Assembly: GCA_013400115.1 (NCBI GenBank)
Contig: VXBP01001832.1
Span: forward strand, 310,001 to 374,000
Direction of reading: 5' to 3'
Origin: Rhinopomastus cyanomelas
Lineage: Eukaryota > Chordata > Aves > Bucerotiformes > Rhinopomastidae
Length of the DNA: 64,000 nucleotides
Position numbers and translations under genes: made by a program. The notes under the pieces are model-generated. The model had not been told where the DNA came from and made no database searches. It worked only from the letters and a program-made list of their open reading frames with translations. The stretch's first letter is position 1; the number at the start of each line of letters is the position of its first letter. Shown piece by piece: positions 13,951 through 27,400 of this stretch.

Positions 13951-14500
13951 TGGGGTTGGCTGGGGTAGAGCTAATTCTCTTCACAGTAATTCAGGGCTGT
14001 GGTTAGGATTTGTGCTGGAAACAGTGCTGGTAGTTCAGGGATGTTTTAATTATCATTGAGCACTTATCACTCACACCGAGTCAAGGGCTTTTCTGCTTCT
14101 CACCTACCCCACCAGCAAGCAGGCTGGGGTGGCACAAGGAGAGGAGAGGGGGCACAGCTGGGACAGCAGACCCCAACTGAGCAAACAGATACAACAGACC
14201 ATAGGGTGTCATGATCAGCTGGGGAAGAAGCAGGAAGGGAGAGACATGCTGAGTGACGGTGTTTGTCTTTTCAAGTTAGCATTAGGTGTGATGGAGCCCA
14301 GCAATCCTGGAGATGCTGAGCACCCACCTGCCGTGGGAAGCAGCAAATGAATCCTTTGTGTTGCTTTGCTCGCACAGATGGCTTTTGCTTTACCTCTTGC
14401 AGGGTCTTTATCCCAACCCACATGCTTCCTCACTTTTATGATTCTCTGTCCCATCCCACTGTGGGAGATGAGTGGTTGGCTGGGGTTATACCACCACAAC
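13951..14500 (+). mobile_element. Solo LTR of an avian endogenous retrovirus
   Basis: This 550-base segment starts TGGGGTTGGCTGG and ends GGCTGGGGTTATACCACCACAAC, with the internal order (GTGCTGGAAACAGTG, GGGATGTTTTAATTATC, GCAGGCTGGGGTGGCAC, GTGATGGAGCCC, TTTGCTTTACCT) that I recognise from a widespread avian LTR. No retroviral gene sequence or second LTR is found nearby, so it is a solo LTR, the usual result of recombination between two LTRs. Family assignment is from recall; an exact name would need a repeat library. Confidence 0.75.
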
Positions 14501-17500
14501 GTAATCATTAATGCTTTCCCTGAAAATAACTCTATGGTTGGCTCCCTCAAAAGGTCTTAAGACTTGGACATCATCCTGTCCAGTTCCTTCAGTTTCATTT
14601 TCATTGGTTTACATGAAACCCTCAATCCTTACTGTGCACCCTGGCTAGAAGAGTTTCATTTCCATCTAGTTATTTTTTTCATTTATGAATGAAAGCATCC
14701 TTAGGCAGAAGGTGTTGTCCAGATTTGAAGCAGGCAGTCTCTCAGCTGAAACTTTTATCCACGCCCAAAGCAAACAGGCATATTTGGGTCAACAAAAACA
14801 TTGCAAATTTATGTTGGATTTGTCACTTCAGCTGAAAAAATAAAAGCCACCAGCCTGAAAGTGCTTACACATTTTCAAACTGAAATTAATATATTCATTG
14901 CAATTAGCAAGCAAAGCACTTTAAATGAAAGGAAGCATTATGCATCAAGTCAAAGAACATATTTTACTCAGCCTGATTCGATTCTCTTTTTTTGGTCCTT
15001 TCACTGGTATCATCATCCTCTCCTGAATTTGGGGGTCCTTTTTGTTTCTTTCAGAAACATTTTCCTCAAGAGTTTTTTGGATCACTGTTCATATAGTTTG
15101 GTTCCCTGCAGTGGTTTGAACTCCTTCCTACCTGTTCCAGGACAATTTGTGCCTACCAGCACTAAGGATACTGTGACTTGGAAACCGGAGGAATTTGCAC
15201 TGGAAAGAAAAATCTCCCATTTGCTGGTAAGATCAGAGACAATCCAATAGGTTGTAAGTCTGGGAAACACGATGCTGCTGTGGAGGGCAGTTTTTGCCCT
15301 TGCCCAGCCTGCTGGGGCAGGACAGGAGCCTGTGAACATGCACTCCCCCCAGCCAATAACTTTTTGGCTTCTTATATTAATAGCAAGCAATTGATCTTAA
15401 AAAAACATGGTGAGATCCCCTCAGCCAACTGTCACCCAGGACTCAGAAACTACTTAGAATATATAGCTGGATCTGAAGGGGTTTAATGGTCTGTAATGAC
15501 AGATACAGAGCCCCTCCAGCTGGATGTCACAAGAATTAGAGTAGGCACTCTACAAGATGTGGGAAGAGAGATCCCTTCACTGATTTTTCAACCAGAGATC
15601 TAGATAATTACCTGCCAGATGGATGCAAACATGCTCACAGGAGCTCACTATATGAGAGGGGGTGTTTAACAAGCTCTCCCTAGACACCCAGGACCTATTA
15701 GTTGCTATCAGTAAAGTGTAAGCAAAATCTGTAAATTTCATTTGTATATTTTTTGCAAAGAAGGAGATTTGGAATTCTGGTTAAGGTTTCTGCCCCTCTC
15801 CCCTTTCTTCTTTCTGTACTCCATCTTGGTTTCTTCCCATGGACGCTCAGAGAGCACATGGAAGGAAAGCTTCATCTGAATTTTCTTGGTTCGCTGAAAT
15901 GGAGAGAGTTTTCTCCTTGTTTGTGATCATGGGAATCCATATTTCAGAAGACAGCATGTGGAACAGGGAGCTGGACTTTAAAATGCCCACTGACACCGAG
16001 AGGCACGAGTTGGAAGTCTATGTCCCCTTTTTGGGGTTTGGACATTAATGGTTTGGCTCAGTTATGTAAGAACACTGTGATGAATCCCCACATGTCTTTG
16101 TGTGTAGGGCTTTTATGTGGGTGGACTTTATTGTTTGTGGGGCAAATTAAATGTCTTGTTGTCTTTTTCCCCAAATTGAGGAAGTTTAGGGTTTTTTCTG
16201 CCTGCAATTTATAAGTGGGTGTTTTTTTAAACCCTGCCTTTATGTTTAGCACTTTAGCTAAATTAATAGGTTTAAAATGTATTTGGTGGCTTCAACCTAT
16301 GACACTCTGCCAGTGCTTCCACTTTGAGTTTGCAAGAGTGCTCAAGCTGAAGATACCCAGCTCTCAGCTAGGACACAGTAGAGACTCACTGGCTGTTTCA
16401 GCAATGCTCAAGGACATCAGTCCTGCTCAGTGATTTGCCCTCTTACTAGCAATGGACAGGCTAATCTGCCTTGTACCAAGGCCACCTCTCAACTGCAGGT
16501 CTTGAATACTGAACTGAACCTAGCTTTCTCCTGCAGAGTCACAAAATTCACTCTCTCCTGGTTGGCACAGATTCCAGACTTGGAGACATGACAGAGTAGG
16601 ACAAGTGTTTGAGAAGGTCTTGCTCACAGTGAGTCAAAAATGAGGAGGACAGGCTGCTAATGTCCTTTCAGGAGCTTTTCCAGCTAGTAACCCATGAGAA
16701 AAAACACATGGGTTACTTGCTCCCAGTTCTCCTCCCTATCTCTTCACCTGGCTGCTGCCTCTCTAGCCAAGCAAGTTGGGATTGCTTTCTTGGAAAAACA
16801 TAGGAGATGCCGGTTCTCTGTCTGCATACTGCAGCAACTGCCTTTGAAAGAAAACAAAACGCTTTCTGAAGCGTTAAATGTTCAGAAGCACCTGAGTGGT
16901 TTATTTATGCTTTGGGTTCCTGTGGGAATATTGCCCAAAAACAGAGGCTACTGCAAAGAACTTCACAGCTGATGTGATAAGACCAGCCATGGTGTCGCCA
17001 TGGGGCAACCTTGGCAGAAGCATGATAGAGCATGGAGGAAGGTTTGCACGTCAAACAGAGCTCAGAACAACACTGCTTGCAAATCTAATGTACGTAGCCT
17101 ATTAATTGCTTCTCAAGAAAGTCAGGGAGAAAAAACCAAGACTGAAATTCTTGCAAGAGAACTGTTTTGGGGGCTCTTTCTCACAACTTCTGTCATCAGG
17201 AGAAACCCAGGCCATTATCTCAGAGGCACTGCTGCATGCAAAGCTGCATTAGGCTCTGGCTCGTGGGATTACAAGAAACCAAACATGAATGCGGAAAAAA
17301 CTCCGCCTGCTCTTAATAAGCACCTCACCCTCTCACCAATAAATAGTTTGGACTATCAAATTTTGTCCTGTTAAACCAAGCAACATCACAAATTACAGTG
17401 TGCAAACATCAATCGAGACCACACCCTGGAAGAGGGAAGGGAATTGATATGCAGCAGCATGACTGAGCTCAACAGTGGCAAGACAACAATTATTATCACA

Positions 17501-17824
17501 CAAAAGCTGCAAATTGGAGTTTAACTTGTCTAACCAGCCTCCCAACATCACACCAAAGACACAGACCTACCACCACCCCAGAATTTGCACTCTCAACTGT
17601 GTGTTCCTGGGCTGCCGGCATCTAATGTTTGTTCTCAGGTGGAGCCAACAAATCTCTTGTAAAATTGATCCTGGCCTGCATACATAGACCTAAGGTGGTA
17701 ACTCACCTGGATAAGCTGCAGGTGGGAGGCTTGAGAACTGATATGGTGGAATGAAATCAATTTCTTCAGCATCTGCTGGTGATCAAACTCAGATATCTGG
17801 CCACAGTCTGCATGGACCCATATT
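14501..17824. other. Intergenic DNA, no feature recognised
   Basis: Short overlapping open frames only, the longest 149 codons at 14801-15250 with no recognisable motif. Confidence 0.55.
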
Positions 17825-17984
17825 TCCCAAAGAAGCTGTGGCTGCTCCATCCCTGGAAGTGTCCAAGGCCAGACTGGATGAAGCTTTGAGCAACCTGGTC
17901 TAGTGAGAGGTGACTGCCCATGGCAGGGGGCTTGACTATAGATGATCTCTGAGGTCCCTTGCAAACTAAACCATTCTGTGATGG
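17825..17984 (+). mobile_element. CR1 LINE 3' fragment
   Basis: The last 160 bases of a CR1 are visible: CCTGGAAGTGTCCAAGGCC, then AACCTGGTCTAGTGAGAGG and a terminal GATGATCTCTGAGGTCCC followed by CATTCTGTGATGG. Strong 5' truncation is normal for CR1. Confidence 0.85.
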
Positions 17985-18887
17985 TTCCAAGGAAGTCAGT
18001 GGAATCACTGAAGATTGTTCATAATCAAATTCTGTCCCAAATAAATATTATTATTTCTGGAAGCAGCAAGTTTTCCTGGAATTCCTTGTAAAACCTACCC
18101 TTGCAAGCATTTGGTGTGGGACACAGAGACATAGGAAAACAGCATGGAAAACCAGTACGTGATCTCTCTCATACAGATACAATTCATACTCAGAAATGCA
18201 CGGGTGGGGAATAACCCTGATACAGGACAAAAGAAACTATTCCAGCCACATCTCAGTGCTTGCAGGAGAGAGACCCTCCCTTAGCCAGGTACTGCTGACT
18301 AAACAGAGAAGTTTAAACACCAGTGGCAGGTAGAGGCCAGTCTGGCTCAGAGGCTCCTGACATGCTGTGATGTTGACCCAGAGCTAAACTAATTAGCCTG
18401 TTTCCTTTTAAAGTGTTCTGAAATGCCACTTGGCTGTGTCACTCCACAGAGTGTTCTGAAGCAGCCTAATTACACTGGCAAATACTTGAAAATTACACTC
18501 TATGTAGATTGCAAGAGGCTACCTCCCTCCCAATACAAAAGAGCTGATTCAGGATTTCGGGGCAGCTCCCCTTTATAGTCAGTATAACTCTGCAAATCCA
18601 GGAAGCATGGTAACAGAAAAAATAACTCACTCTTGGCACACAGGCCAGATTCAGTCTGCCCGTGGTACCCCTCTGATGCGGATGTAGGTGCAGTCCAAAT
18701 GTGACTGATGAGCCTGGTACAGCTTCAAGTAACTCAAACATGGGTAGGAGTAGGGAAACACCAGCACTATTCTCCGTTTGCAACAGCAGCCCAGAGGCAC
18801 AGCTCGGGTGAGGAGTCTAAGTAGCTGGAATGCTAAGCATTGAAGCGAGATTCTGTCTCAAAACTTCCTGTGGGTTACATATGCACC

Positions 18888-18985
18888 TCAGTTTCTCTAC
18901 CTGTAAAATAATAATTACCCCACACACCAGTTCTTGTAGGACTTAATTAGCACTTGTCAACCTCTTAGGCTCCTCAAGGGAAGAG
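18888..18985 (+). mobile_element. Possible MIR-like fossil SINE
   Basis: CTCAGTTTCTCTACCTGTAAAATAATAATTACC resembles in part the conserved CTCAGTTTCC..CTGTAAAATG block of MIR/CORE-SINE elements, and what follows fits loosely. Strongly diverged. Confidence 0.45.
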
Positions 18986-19074
18986 GAGCTGTGTGCCACA
19001 AAGTACTAATTAATGGGAGAATCCTTTGCAACAAAGTGTACGATTCTGTTGTTGTCACATCTAATAGAGTCATG

Positions 19075-19185
19075 AAAAGAACAGGTCTGGAAGGGATATC
19101 TAGTAGTAACCTAGGCCGTTCCCCTGCCCTGAGGCATGATCAAGTATATCTAAATCAGTCTTGATAGACGAATACCCTTAGATCT
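19075..19185 (-). mobile_element. Diverged CR1 3' end
   Basis: GGTCTGGAAGGGATATCTAG, CCCCTGCCCTGAGGCATGATCAAGTA and CTAAATCAGTCTTGATAG follow the order of the terminal CR1 region read in reverse. Divergence is high, so this would be an old subfamily. Confidence 0.5.
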
Positions 19186-21353
19186 TGGGATGCGCAAGCT
19201 GCAGATTAAAGCAGATAAAGAGGGACTCCTTTTACTTGCGCATTGTGCTCTGGCTACGCTGAATGCAGACAAATAAGTCCCCATGTGGCACACCGGGCTT
19301 CTGCTGAGTGCTCTCTGCATTGGCATAGCTCACGCAATAGAAAGCCCCGTTGTAGCCTGTACAATCCCCAAAAAGTGGAATGAAACATACACACAACAGT
19401 GGAAAATGACCTCTGAGTGGGGAATGAAGCAGAGAGGCACTAAAGAATATTCTCATGGTTATTTGGGACCTCAGCAAGAACCAGAAGAATCTGCCACATG
19501 GCTGCATTGCAAGATTTTCCTTTCACAGTATCTTCAAGTAATTTTTATTATGTTTTCCCCAATTTTCTCACCCCTTCCGAAGCCCAGGTGTCCATCTAAA
19601 GTACAGTTTGGTCTAATCTGTAATTCAGATGTGACTACTGAAGAACAGCCCAGCCTTAAGACTTGTATTTTTTTACAAAACCAAAGCAAAGCCAGCTGGG
19701 AACATAAACTACCCAAAGGTTTTTAGAGTTTTTTCTTTTAAATGCTTTAATTGTAAAAATGTGCCAGTTCAAGCAGCCTTTTCAAGACATACTGGCACAG
19801 TACAGTAGGAGACACCTTTTAATATCTTCATACGGGAAAGCTTTTGAAACTTACACTTTCTTCATCAGGTCAGTGGATAAATGCTAGGCTAGGCAACTGA
19901 CACAGCCCTGCTGAGGTTTATCACATTAACCAATTAAAGCGAAGCAGTGTGCAGCACGCAGAGACCAGGGCAAACGAGAAGACGGAGCACATTCCTGGGG
20001 CTGAGACAATAGTGTCATGTCAGCATTTTCATTATGAAGCTACTTCAGAGTTACTGTGAGAGGTGTGCAACAACAAAAAAGGTAGGTTTGAACTGCTCAG
20101 TTTAGTCACTCTGAGGAATTCCCGGACATGCCCAGGCAGATGGAAGAGCAAGACACAAACCAGCTTTTCACTGATTTTGTCACTTGAATTAGAAAGCAGG
20201 TTTGGCCTAGAGAAACAGGTTGGCACGTTCTGCAAGGAATAAAGGCAGGCTGGTTCTCTGGAGCTGCTCTGTGCCTGGCACAAGGGAGCCTTGTTCTTGG
20301 TTGCTTGAAAATATGACCATAATGAACGTGATTAATCAAGTACAGCACGTTTACGTGTTTGTGTGGGCCGAGACACACCGAGTTCACTCAGTAACAGAAG
20401 GTCTGTGCAGTGAGGCTGGTATCTCGTACAGCATCTCGCCCCCAGCCCCAGGATCCCTACACAGCAACGTAACTCAAATTGTAAAACAAGACAAATCACA
20501 AACACAAGCAGAGCTGTTTGTGTCAGCAGAGTTGAACCTGACTGGAAGATCTGTCACTTTTTCAGTGCAAAGCAAGAACCAAAATGAGTACTGTCCATGA
20601 CAGAATCTAGTGTGAGCTGAAGTTCCCAGAATCTTGGGTGCTCTGCATCACATCCCAGTTTTGAAGGCTGTTCCTTCCCTGTACAAACCGGGCAGAATCT
20701 TTGAGTAACAGAGATTCAGTGGTTTTATGTTATGCTTCACAGCACACAAAAACCTTTTCATGAGGTGCAAACCTCTTCACACAGACCTCGAGGAACTCAC
20801 TGAAGGGGAAGTAAAAAGGAAAATCAGGAGGCAAAAAAAAAAAAAGAGACCAATAATGGAAACACTGACACAACAGTTACTGTAACAGCAGCAGCAATCT
20901 CCTTCAGCAAGTTACACCCACGATGCTTTCTTTGGCCTGTAGACCGTGTATATTGCCTTGGTCTGACTAGTTAATTTAATAAGCTTCAGAAACATTTAGT
21001 TGCCTGGCTCAAAAAGTTGGACCCGGTTTAAAACCAGGTAGTCTGGTTTATGACACAAGTTGTTCTTGAGATGGCATGTCCCCAGTTCAGTATCACATCC
21101 CAGCTTGGGTCTAAGGGCACTTTTGCTGTACTTCATTTCCTCTCTGGAAACCAAACAAATCCAGCTTGGTTCTCAGCAACACAGTGCAGCCACATGGCTC
21201 TGGCTATGAAAACAGCTTGACAAACGAAGGCTAAATTGAATTAGCTGAACCCACTCAGTGTTCCAGCCCTGGGACAGTTTAAGAGGCTGGGGAGCACTGG
21301 GAAAGCACACGGGTGGTGTAGAAAAGACAGGACTCCACGGTGGGCAAGGACGA

Positions 21354-21450
21354 GCCTGGAAGCCAGGAGACCCACTGCTGTTCCTGCCCTTGCCAGTGAT
21401 CTTCCACATGACTCTGAAGAAGCCACTTCTCTTCATGTGTTTTTCTTTAG
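21354..21450 (+). mobile_element. Possible MIR-like fossil SINE
   Basis: AAGCCAGGAGACCCACTGCT, CACATGACTCTGAAGAAGCC and ACTTCTCTTCATGTGTTTT follow the order of the MIR core: a GGAGACCTGGG block, a TGTGACCTTGGGCAAG block, then a CACTTC..CTCTG block. Match is weak but collinear. Confidence 0.45.
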
Positions 21451-23893
21451 TCTCTTGCCCTTTTTCCGCTTTGATTATAGAGTTTTACAACTGATTGCAT
21501 CATCCTGTTTGTACAAAATATGCATTTGCATAACATCTAACACAACAAGGCCCTGATCACATCTGGGGCTTCTAGTCATAAGAGTTATAAAGAGGAGTAC
21601 TAGCAAATGCAATGTCTTTAAATTCCCATTATGAGTGTTTTGTAACTAGCATTTCTTCATTAAAGATTCTACAGTGTTGTTTTGCCAGACAACACAGGAT
21701 AGAGGAAGGTCCTATGTGGAAGATGATGGCTGTTCCTTGCAGGCAGAAATCGAGTGGTATCTTGAAGATGAAAGAACTATTTTGTAGAGTAACAGCAAAA
21801 ACCTAGAACAGCTGCAGAGCTCTGACAACCTGACAAAGCAATTTTTCTTCCCTGAGCTCCAGTTTCACCAGCTCTCTTCACAGGATATTGGTGTCTTCAA
21901 ACACATTTCATTGCTCTGGCCTTATGCGGATACACAACTTAGTCTAATCTAATCAGAGACTGTGATCCAAAAAATGCCTCTTGGATCATTCCCAGAGCTA
22001 ATATTACTTCTACTCATTGTGTCTACCTTTATATTCATCTCCAAAAATCATGAATAGCAAATGAAGAGGAAAAAGGAGAAACAAAATTAAGTCGTGACCA
22101 ATATTTCACACTGTAGGTTTGCAGCTAGTAACCATTAACCAGAAAGCTTCAGAAGAGGCATCTGAGCCAGCAATAGCATCAGCAGGAGCTGAGGTGGAGC
22201 CTCAAGTTTTGGCAGTAGCAGTGGCAGTGCCCCAAGAACAATACTCAGGCGGAGTGAGGCCAGTGGCAGCAGCCCCTCAGGCTGTCCAACAGTGAGGATT
22301 CCTACCTCAGTCAGTGGGGGTAATTCAAGATTTCTGGGGACATCTGGGGGAGCTGTAACCTTGATCCCCTTCCAAGCACCACAGATGTCCCAAAAATAGA
22401 GACAGGAGAAAAAGATTGGCAGTACATGCTGTAACAGCAGTAAAGAAACAGCATCAGCATAGATGCCGATTTCCTACAGTCATTCCTGAAGCTTGGATTT
22501 TTGACATTTGACTTGTGAGTTTACCATGCAATTGGGTTTGAACAAGATGATTCTGCACCTGATACACGAGTTGTTTATCAATGACACTGCAATTTCCATG
22601 GGTCTTGAAGACTCCTGCAAAGCACCCATCCATATGTTGTCAAGAACCCTAACAAAGAGCTAGGACTAATCCAAAGACAATTGAATAGGCAAGTGCAAAG
22701 CAACTTGTTCAAGACTTCATTAAGCTAGTGACAGCTTTCTTAATCATGCAGCATACTACTGGACAACACAAGACTACAGAGAGATCAGTATTGACCAGTC
22801 CCCATGAAGTTCAATGGAAGTACTGCCACAACATCCACAAAATTTGTGATTTAGGTAGTTACCAGCCAAATCTGTCACATTTCCAGCTGAAGAGTCTTGG
22901 CACAGCTGCTGCATTAACAACACTCACAGTTCCGAGCTGGAGTTGTAACACACAGTGCCCTGCAACATCCAGATACTGCAGTCACCTAGAACAAACCCTT
23001 CCACATTAACACTCCTACTCTACAGGCTCCAGCTGAAGCTGGATGTTCTCTTCACCTCAGTACCTGAGGGGTACCTGTGGGGTTTTTTCGTATTTTGAAA
23101 TTCTTAAAAATTGCAATGCAAGGGTTTGCCCTCGTAAAGGGGAAAAAATCTGGAGTGAGTAAAATATCCTTTGCCTTTAACGACCACTGCACAGCCAGCT
23201 GCAACAAGGTTGGGTCTGATGTCAGATTGCTGATACTTTAACACAACCAGCCCGTTTCCCCTACGTATTTCTCCAACTAAGCAGAACTCAAAGGCTTTCT
23301 TCTCCAGCGAACACCTGAGCAAAAATGACTCAACTGTTGTGTCTGCAGCTGGCAAAAATCTCTCAGACCTAGTGCCAGCCTACTGATATCATTGAAATAC
23401 TGAGAGAGAAATCTTCCCACTGTGACTTCCAAAAAGGTTTGTCCATCTATATTATGCACAAAAAAAAAGGCTGTGGATTTTTGAAGTGAGGTGAAAGATG
23501 AGTTGGAGTTATGCAAATATAGAAGACCAACCATAGTCAAGTCATATTTTCAAGCTCATGATAATGCATCTCTCTATCTCTAATAATAATTTTATTTTCT
23601 CTGCTTGGCATCTTTCCAAAATAACACATATATGATCATGGTGTGCATAAGCATATATGTCTAATAACTTCTGAATGAGTTGGTTGCTTTTGGCTTCATT
23701 TGATAGAGACTCACAAGATTCAGAGTTGCCATGCTGCCACAAGTTTCATGGAAATAAGTAACTGGATAAAAAAAAGGAAGATCTTGAGGCTGGAAAGGAG
23801 CAGCATTGGTTCCACCCACATCAGGGACCAGCAAATGACACTGTAAAGGAAGGTTGCTTTTGGTCAAGGGATAAAAAGATGCAGTATACTAAG

Positions 23894-24431
23894 TATCACA
23901 GAATCATAGAATAATTAGGGATTGGAAGGGACCTCGAAAGATCATCTAGTCCAATCCCCCTGACACAGCAGGATCACCTAGACCAAGTCACACAGGAACA
24001 CATCCAGGCAGGTCTTAAATGTCTCTAGTGAAGGAGACTCCACAACCACCCTGGGCAGCCTGTTCCAGTGCTCTGTCACCCTCACCGTGAAGAGGTTCCT
24101 TCTCAGGTTGATGTGGAACCTTCTGTGTTCCAGCTTACAACCATTGCCCCTCATCCTACCACTAAATGACACTGAGAATAGCCCGGTTCCATCCTCCTGA
24201 CACCCATGCCTCAAGTATTTATAGACATTAATGAGATCACCTCTCAGTCTCCTCTTCTCCAAGCTAAAGAGACCCAACTCCCTCAGCCTCTCCTCGTGAG
24301 GGAGGTGCTCCACCTCCTTCATCATCTTCGTTGCCCAACGCTGGACCCTTTCCAGCAGCTCCACATCCCTCTTGAACTGAGGAGACCAGAACTGGGCACA
24401 ATACTCCAGATGTGGTCTCACCAACACCCAT
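23894..24431 (-). mobile_element. CR1 LINE 3' fragment with open ORF2 end
   Basis: Read on the minus strand, the copy runs from LVRPHLEYCAQFWSP through ELLERVQRWATKMM, FSLEKRRLRGDLINVYKYL and VTEHWNRLPRVVVESPSLE to the ORF2 stop near 23978, then a short 3' UTR ending in the TATCACAGAATCATAGAAT tail (as seen on plus). About 150 codons are uninterrupted, unlike most CR1 pieces here, so it is probably one of the younger insertions. It lacks the endonuclease and most of the reverse transcriptase, so it cannot move on its own. Confidence 0.93.
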
Positions 24432-27400
24432 GTAATCATTAATTTCAGAAAAGCAACCTCAGATATACCCCACAGTGAGCCCCAGATCATACAAATCCAC
24501 TCTTCACTGTCCAAGCAGTGCCATTTCAAATCAATAGGATTACTCACAGTAGTAAAATTAAGCACCTGTGCAAGCGTTTGCAATGTTGGGGCCTAAGGCC
24601 TGGTCTAGGGCAGCTTTTGTACTTGAAGAACTGGTTTGCTTAAAGGTTTGGTTTTATTTTTAAAGAAAAGAAGAGACTGATTAAAGTCAAGCGACCACTT
24701 TGAAGTAGACACTATAATGGGAACTTCCAAGAGCACAGCCATTCCCAGGTCAGCTACCCTGCTCCAGTACCATGAAGGGTAGCCCCAGCTTCTGCACCCT
24801 GAGCGGTTCAGCAGTGTCCACTCAAATTTCTCTAGGTAATTCATCCATGGAAAACAGCAGGTAGAAAAAGCAACATGAGCAAATGCCTGTTTGAAGAGTA
24901 TTTGGACAGAACTGTGTAAAAATGTAGAACTTCTCCCCACCCCGTAATTTTCTTCCTATTTGGTGTGTGCACACCCATAGGGTGGGGGGAAAAAAACCAC
25001 AAAACCACCCCAAACCCACACACCTGAAAAACTTTACAGCTTCATGTGTACAGAGCTGAGGTGAAAAGAGTTAAGATTGCCTCCAAAGAAAAAAGCACAA
25101 AGGTGCTTCCATTCCAAGGGAAACACCTCGAACCTTGGGACATGCTCAGAGGAAGAGGGAGTAGAACAGCAAACTAACATGTTTTGATTTCTAAGAGGTT
25201 AAAAAAATTGTCACACTTTCAAAGAAGAAGAAAAAGACAAAAGATGTTAAGAGTAAACAGGAAATCTGGGAAATCTATTTCACTCAAAGTAGCAAACATC
25301 TGGAATAAATTCTCAAGAACTTAAGACCATCAAAGAAAAGTATTAATGAGGTTAAGAGTCAGCTAGACTGGAGGAGGAGACTAAAGAATGACAAAGGAGA
25401 AAGGTGGAGCAGAGATAAACCTGGAGGCAACAGGCTCATTATCTTCAAGGGCTTCATTTCTCTCTCTGCCCAGTACTTCTTTATCTTATTACTGAAGAGT
25501 TAAAGTGTTGGGGGGGGTTTCTTTTTGATTTATGGAAAGGAAACAATACTTTCTTCTCCCAAGTAGTTCCACACTGGCATCTGTGACACTGCCCTTCATT
25601 GTCAAGCCTGGTAATTTCTAAGTTCTACTCAGAAAAGCACAAGGAAACTCAATACCTGCTGCTCCTTGCACCAAGGAGAGCTTTCTGAAGCAAGGGGCCC
25701 TTTCACATTTCAATTAAAAAATAATTCTTAGTTTTGTTACAAAACTGTTTCTTAAACAAAAAAATATCCTCATCCCCTTTAATCAAAAGGATTCAGTAAA
25801 GATCTCTGTGGATGCAAGAGCTCTTTTAAAAAAGACTTATTCGTTTTAAAATAATTCAAGCCAGGCTAAACAACACCTTTAAAGATGACAAAAACCAGCA
25901 TGCATAAATGAGTACGGAATCTAAGAAGGAAATAGTTAGCATGACTGCTCCCTTAATGTCCCAATCCCTCTCTAGAAGGGATAATCAGAAAACTATGTTG
26001 GCCCTTATTCAAAAGGGGAGAACCATCTCCATCTCTGCCGTGACTGTTATTAACTATATTGGTTTCATTCATGGTCATCAACATCCTTTAAAAGATGATC
26101 TTGGGATTTCATTTTCCACCTCCCATTATTGAGCAATGGAACACTCATAAAACAGTAGACAGAAACAACTTAGAAGAAAAAAGAAAACAGAGCCTCCAAG
26201 TTCCCATCTCTGTGTAGTTAAATTACTGAGGGTTCAACATGCAGTTGGTTCAGGAGCAGGAGTATGTATACACACACATGAAAAAGCACACTGGGGGGAA
26301 CACAGAATAATAAAATACGCACTTGGTTGTCCTCTGCTCTAATAACAACAGGGAAACTTCAGCAAAGCTTGATGGAGTGGGAGAGGTTTCAAGGACATGA
26401 TGTTCCCATGGCTTTTACAGTATAGACAGCTGAGTAGAGGATGGAGATGTGCTCAAAAGCCCCACCAAAGTAAAGTGCTTATTAGACATATGGGAATCCA
26501 CATTGGTCTTTGTTACTTGTCTGATAGCACAGGGCCTGTTCACGCTGTTTGCTATCTACTCAACACCCACATCTAAAGAGTCAAAAAGTTTCATCGATTT
26601 TGACTTTGCAAGAGGCAGCCTCAACTGCTTCTGCATTAGCCCTTCTCAAATCCATGTCTGCACTTTTCCAAGAGGACCCAACAGACCTGTCATGGGGTTA
26701 CCCTGCACTGGCTCACAGTGTCCCATGCTGCTGAACAGCATTGGTGGATTATTTTAGCCCAAAGCAAAAGAAACACGTCTCAGTACTTGCAAGGAGCAAT
26801 GAGTTAGATCAGAAGGATTTTGAAAGACTGTGCACACAAGCTGCCCAATCCATTGGTGAATTTAGCCACCAACTAACATAGCAGCCAAGAGAGGTGGAGT
26901 GTCTCCTTCAGGAGCCAGTTCAGACCTGGTTTCTCACTTCCAAGCCAGAGCTCTGACTTGTCCTCTGGGGCATCCCTCACTACACTACCTACAGAGAAAG
27001 CACCAAACCCCCTATGCCTCCCTTCAGCACTTCAACAAGGTGCCACAAATAACCACAGCACTTAAACTTGGCCCAGGCCCCTTATTTTCCCTCCAGGCAC
27101 TCTGCTCCGTGTTTTTCCTCCACTGCTTTTACCTCACCGTTAATACATAACGAGAGGGAGCCATCTGGAAAAACACAGGATTACATGTTTGCTCCACCAG
27201 GCCGGTATGTAGACAGGCAGCCTGGGCAGCCCTGCTGGGGAGAGCACAGTGCCCTGTGCCACAGTCCCAGAGCTGAACCAATACCAGTCCAATAGGTGCA
27301 GGCACAGAACACAGGAGATCTTTAGTGCTGAAGGCAGACGGTTGTTTTTTCAGTGGCTGAGGGGTGCCTTAATGAGCACCCTGTGCTGTAGTGGCTGGAA

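Larger units (their letters stand above)
17985..23893. other. Intergenic DNA apart from fossil repeats
   Basis: Apart from the weak repeats at 18888-18985, 19075-19185 and 21354-21450, no feature is recognised. The longest frames (147 codons at 19283-19726, 126 codons at 20220-20600) lack recognisable domains and overlap frames on the other strand. Confidence 0.55.

Noticed and set aside
22098..22295. Open frame of 65 codons without ATG, rich in Ala, Glu and Val (SEEASEPAIASAGAEVEP region)
   Set aside because: It has no start codon, no recognisable domain and a GCAGTAGCAGTGGCAGTG-like simple sequence that opens the frame by itself. No splice-site evidence ties it to other exons.
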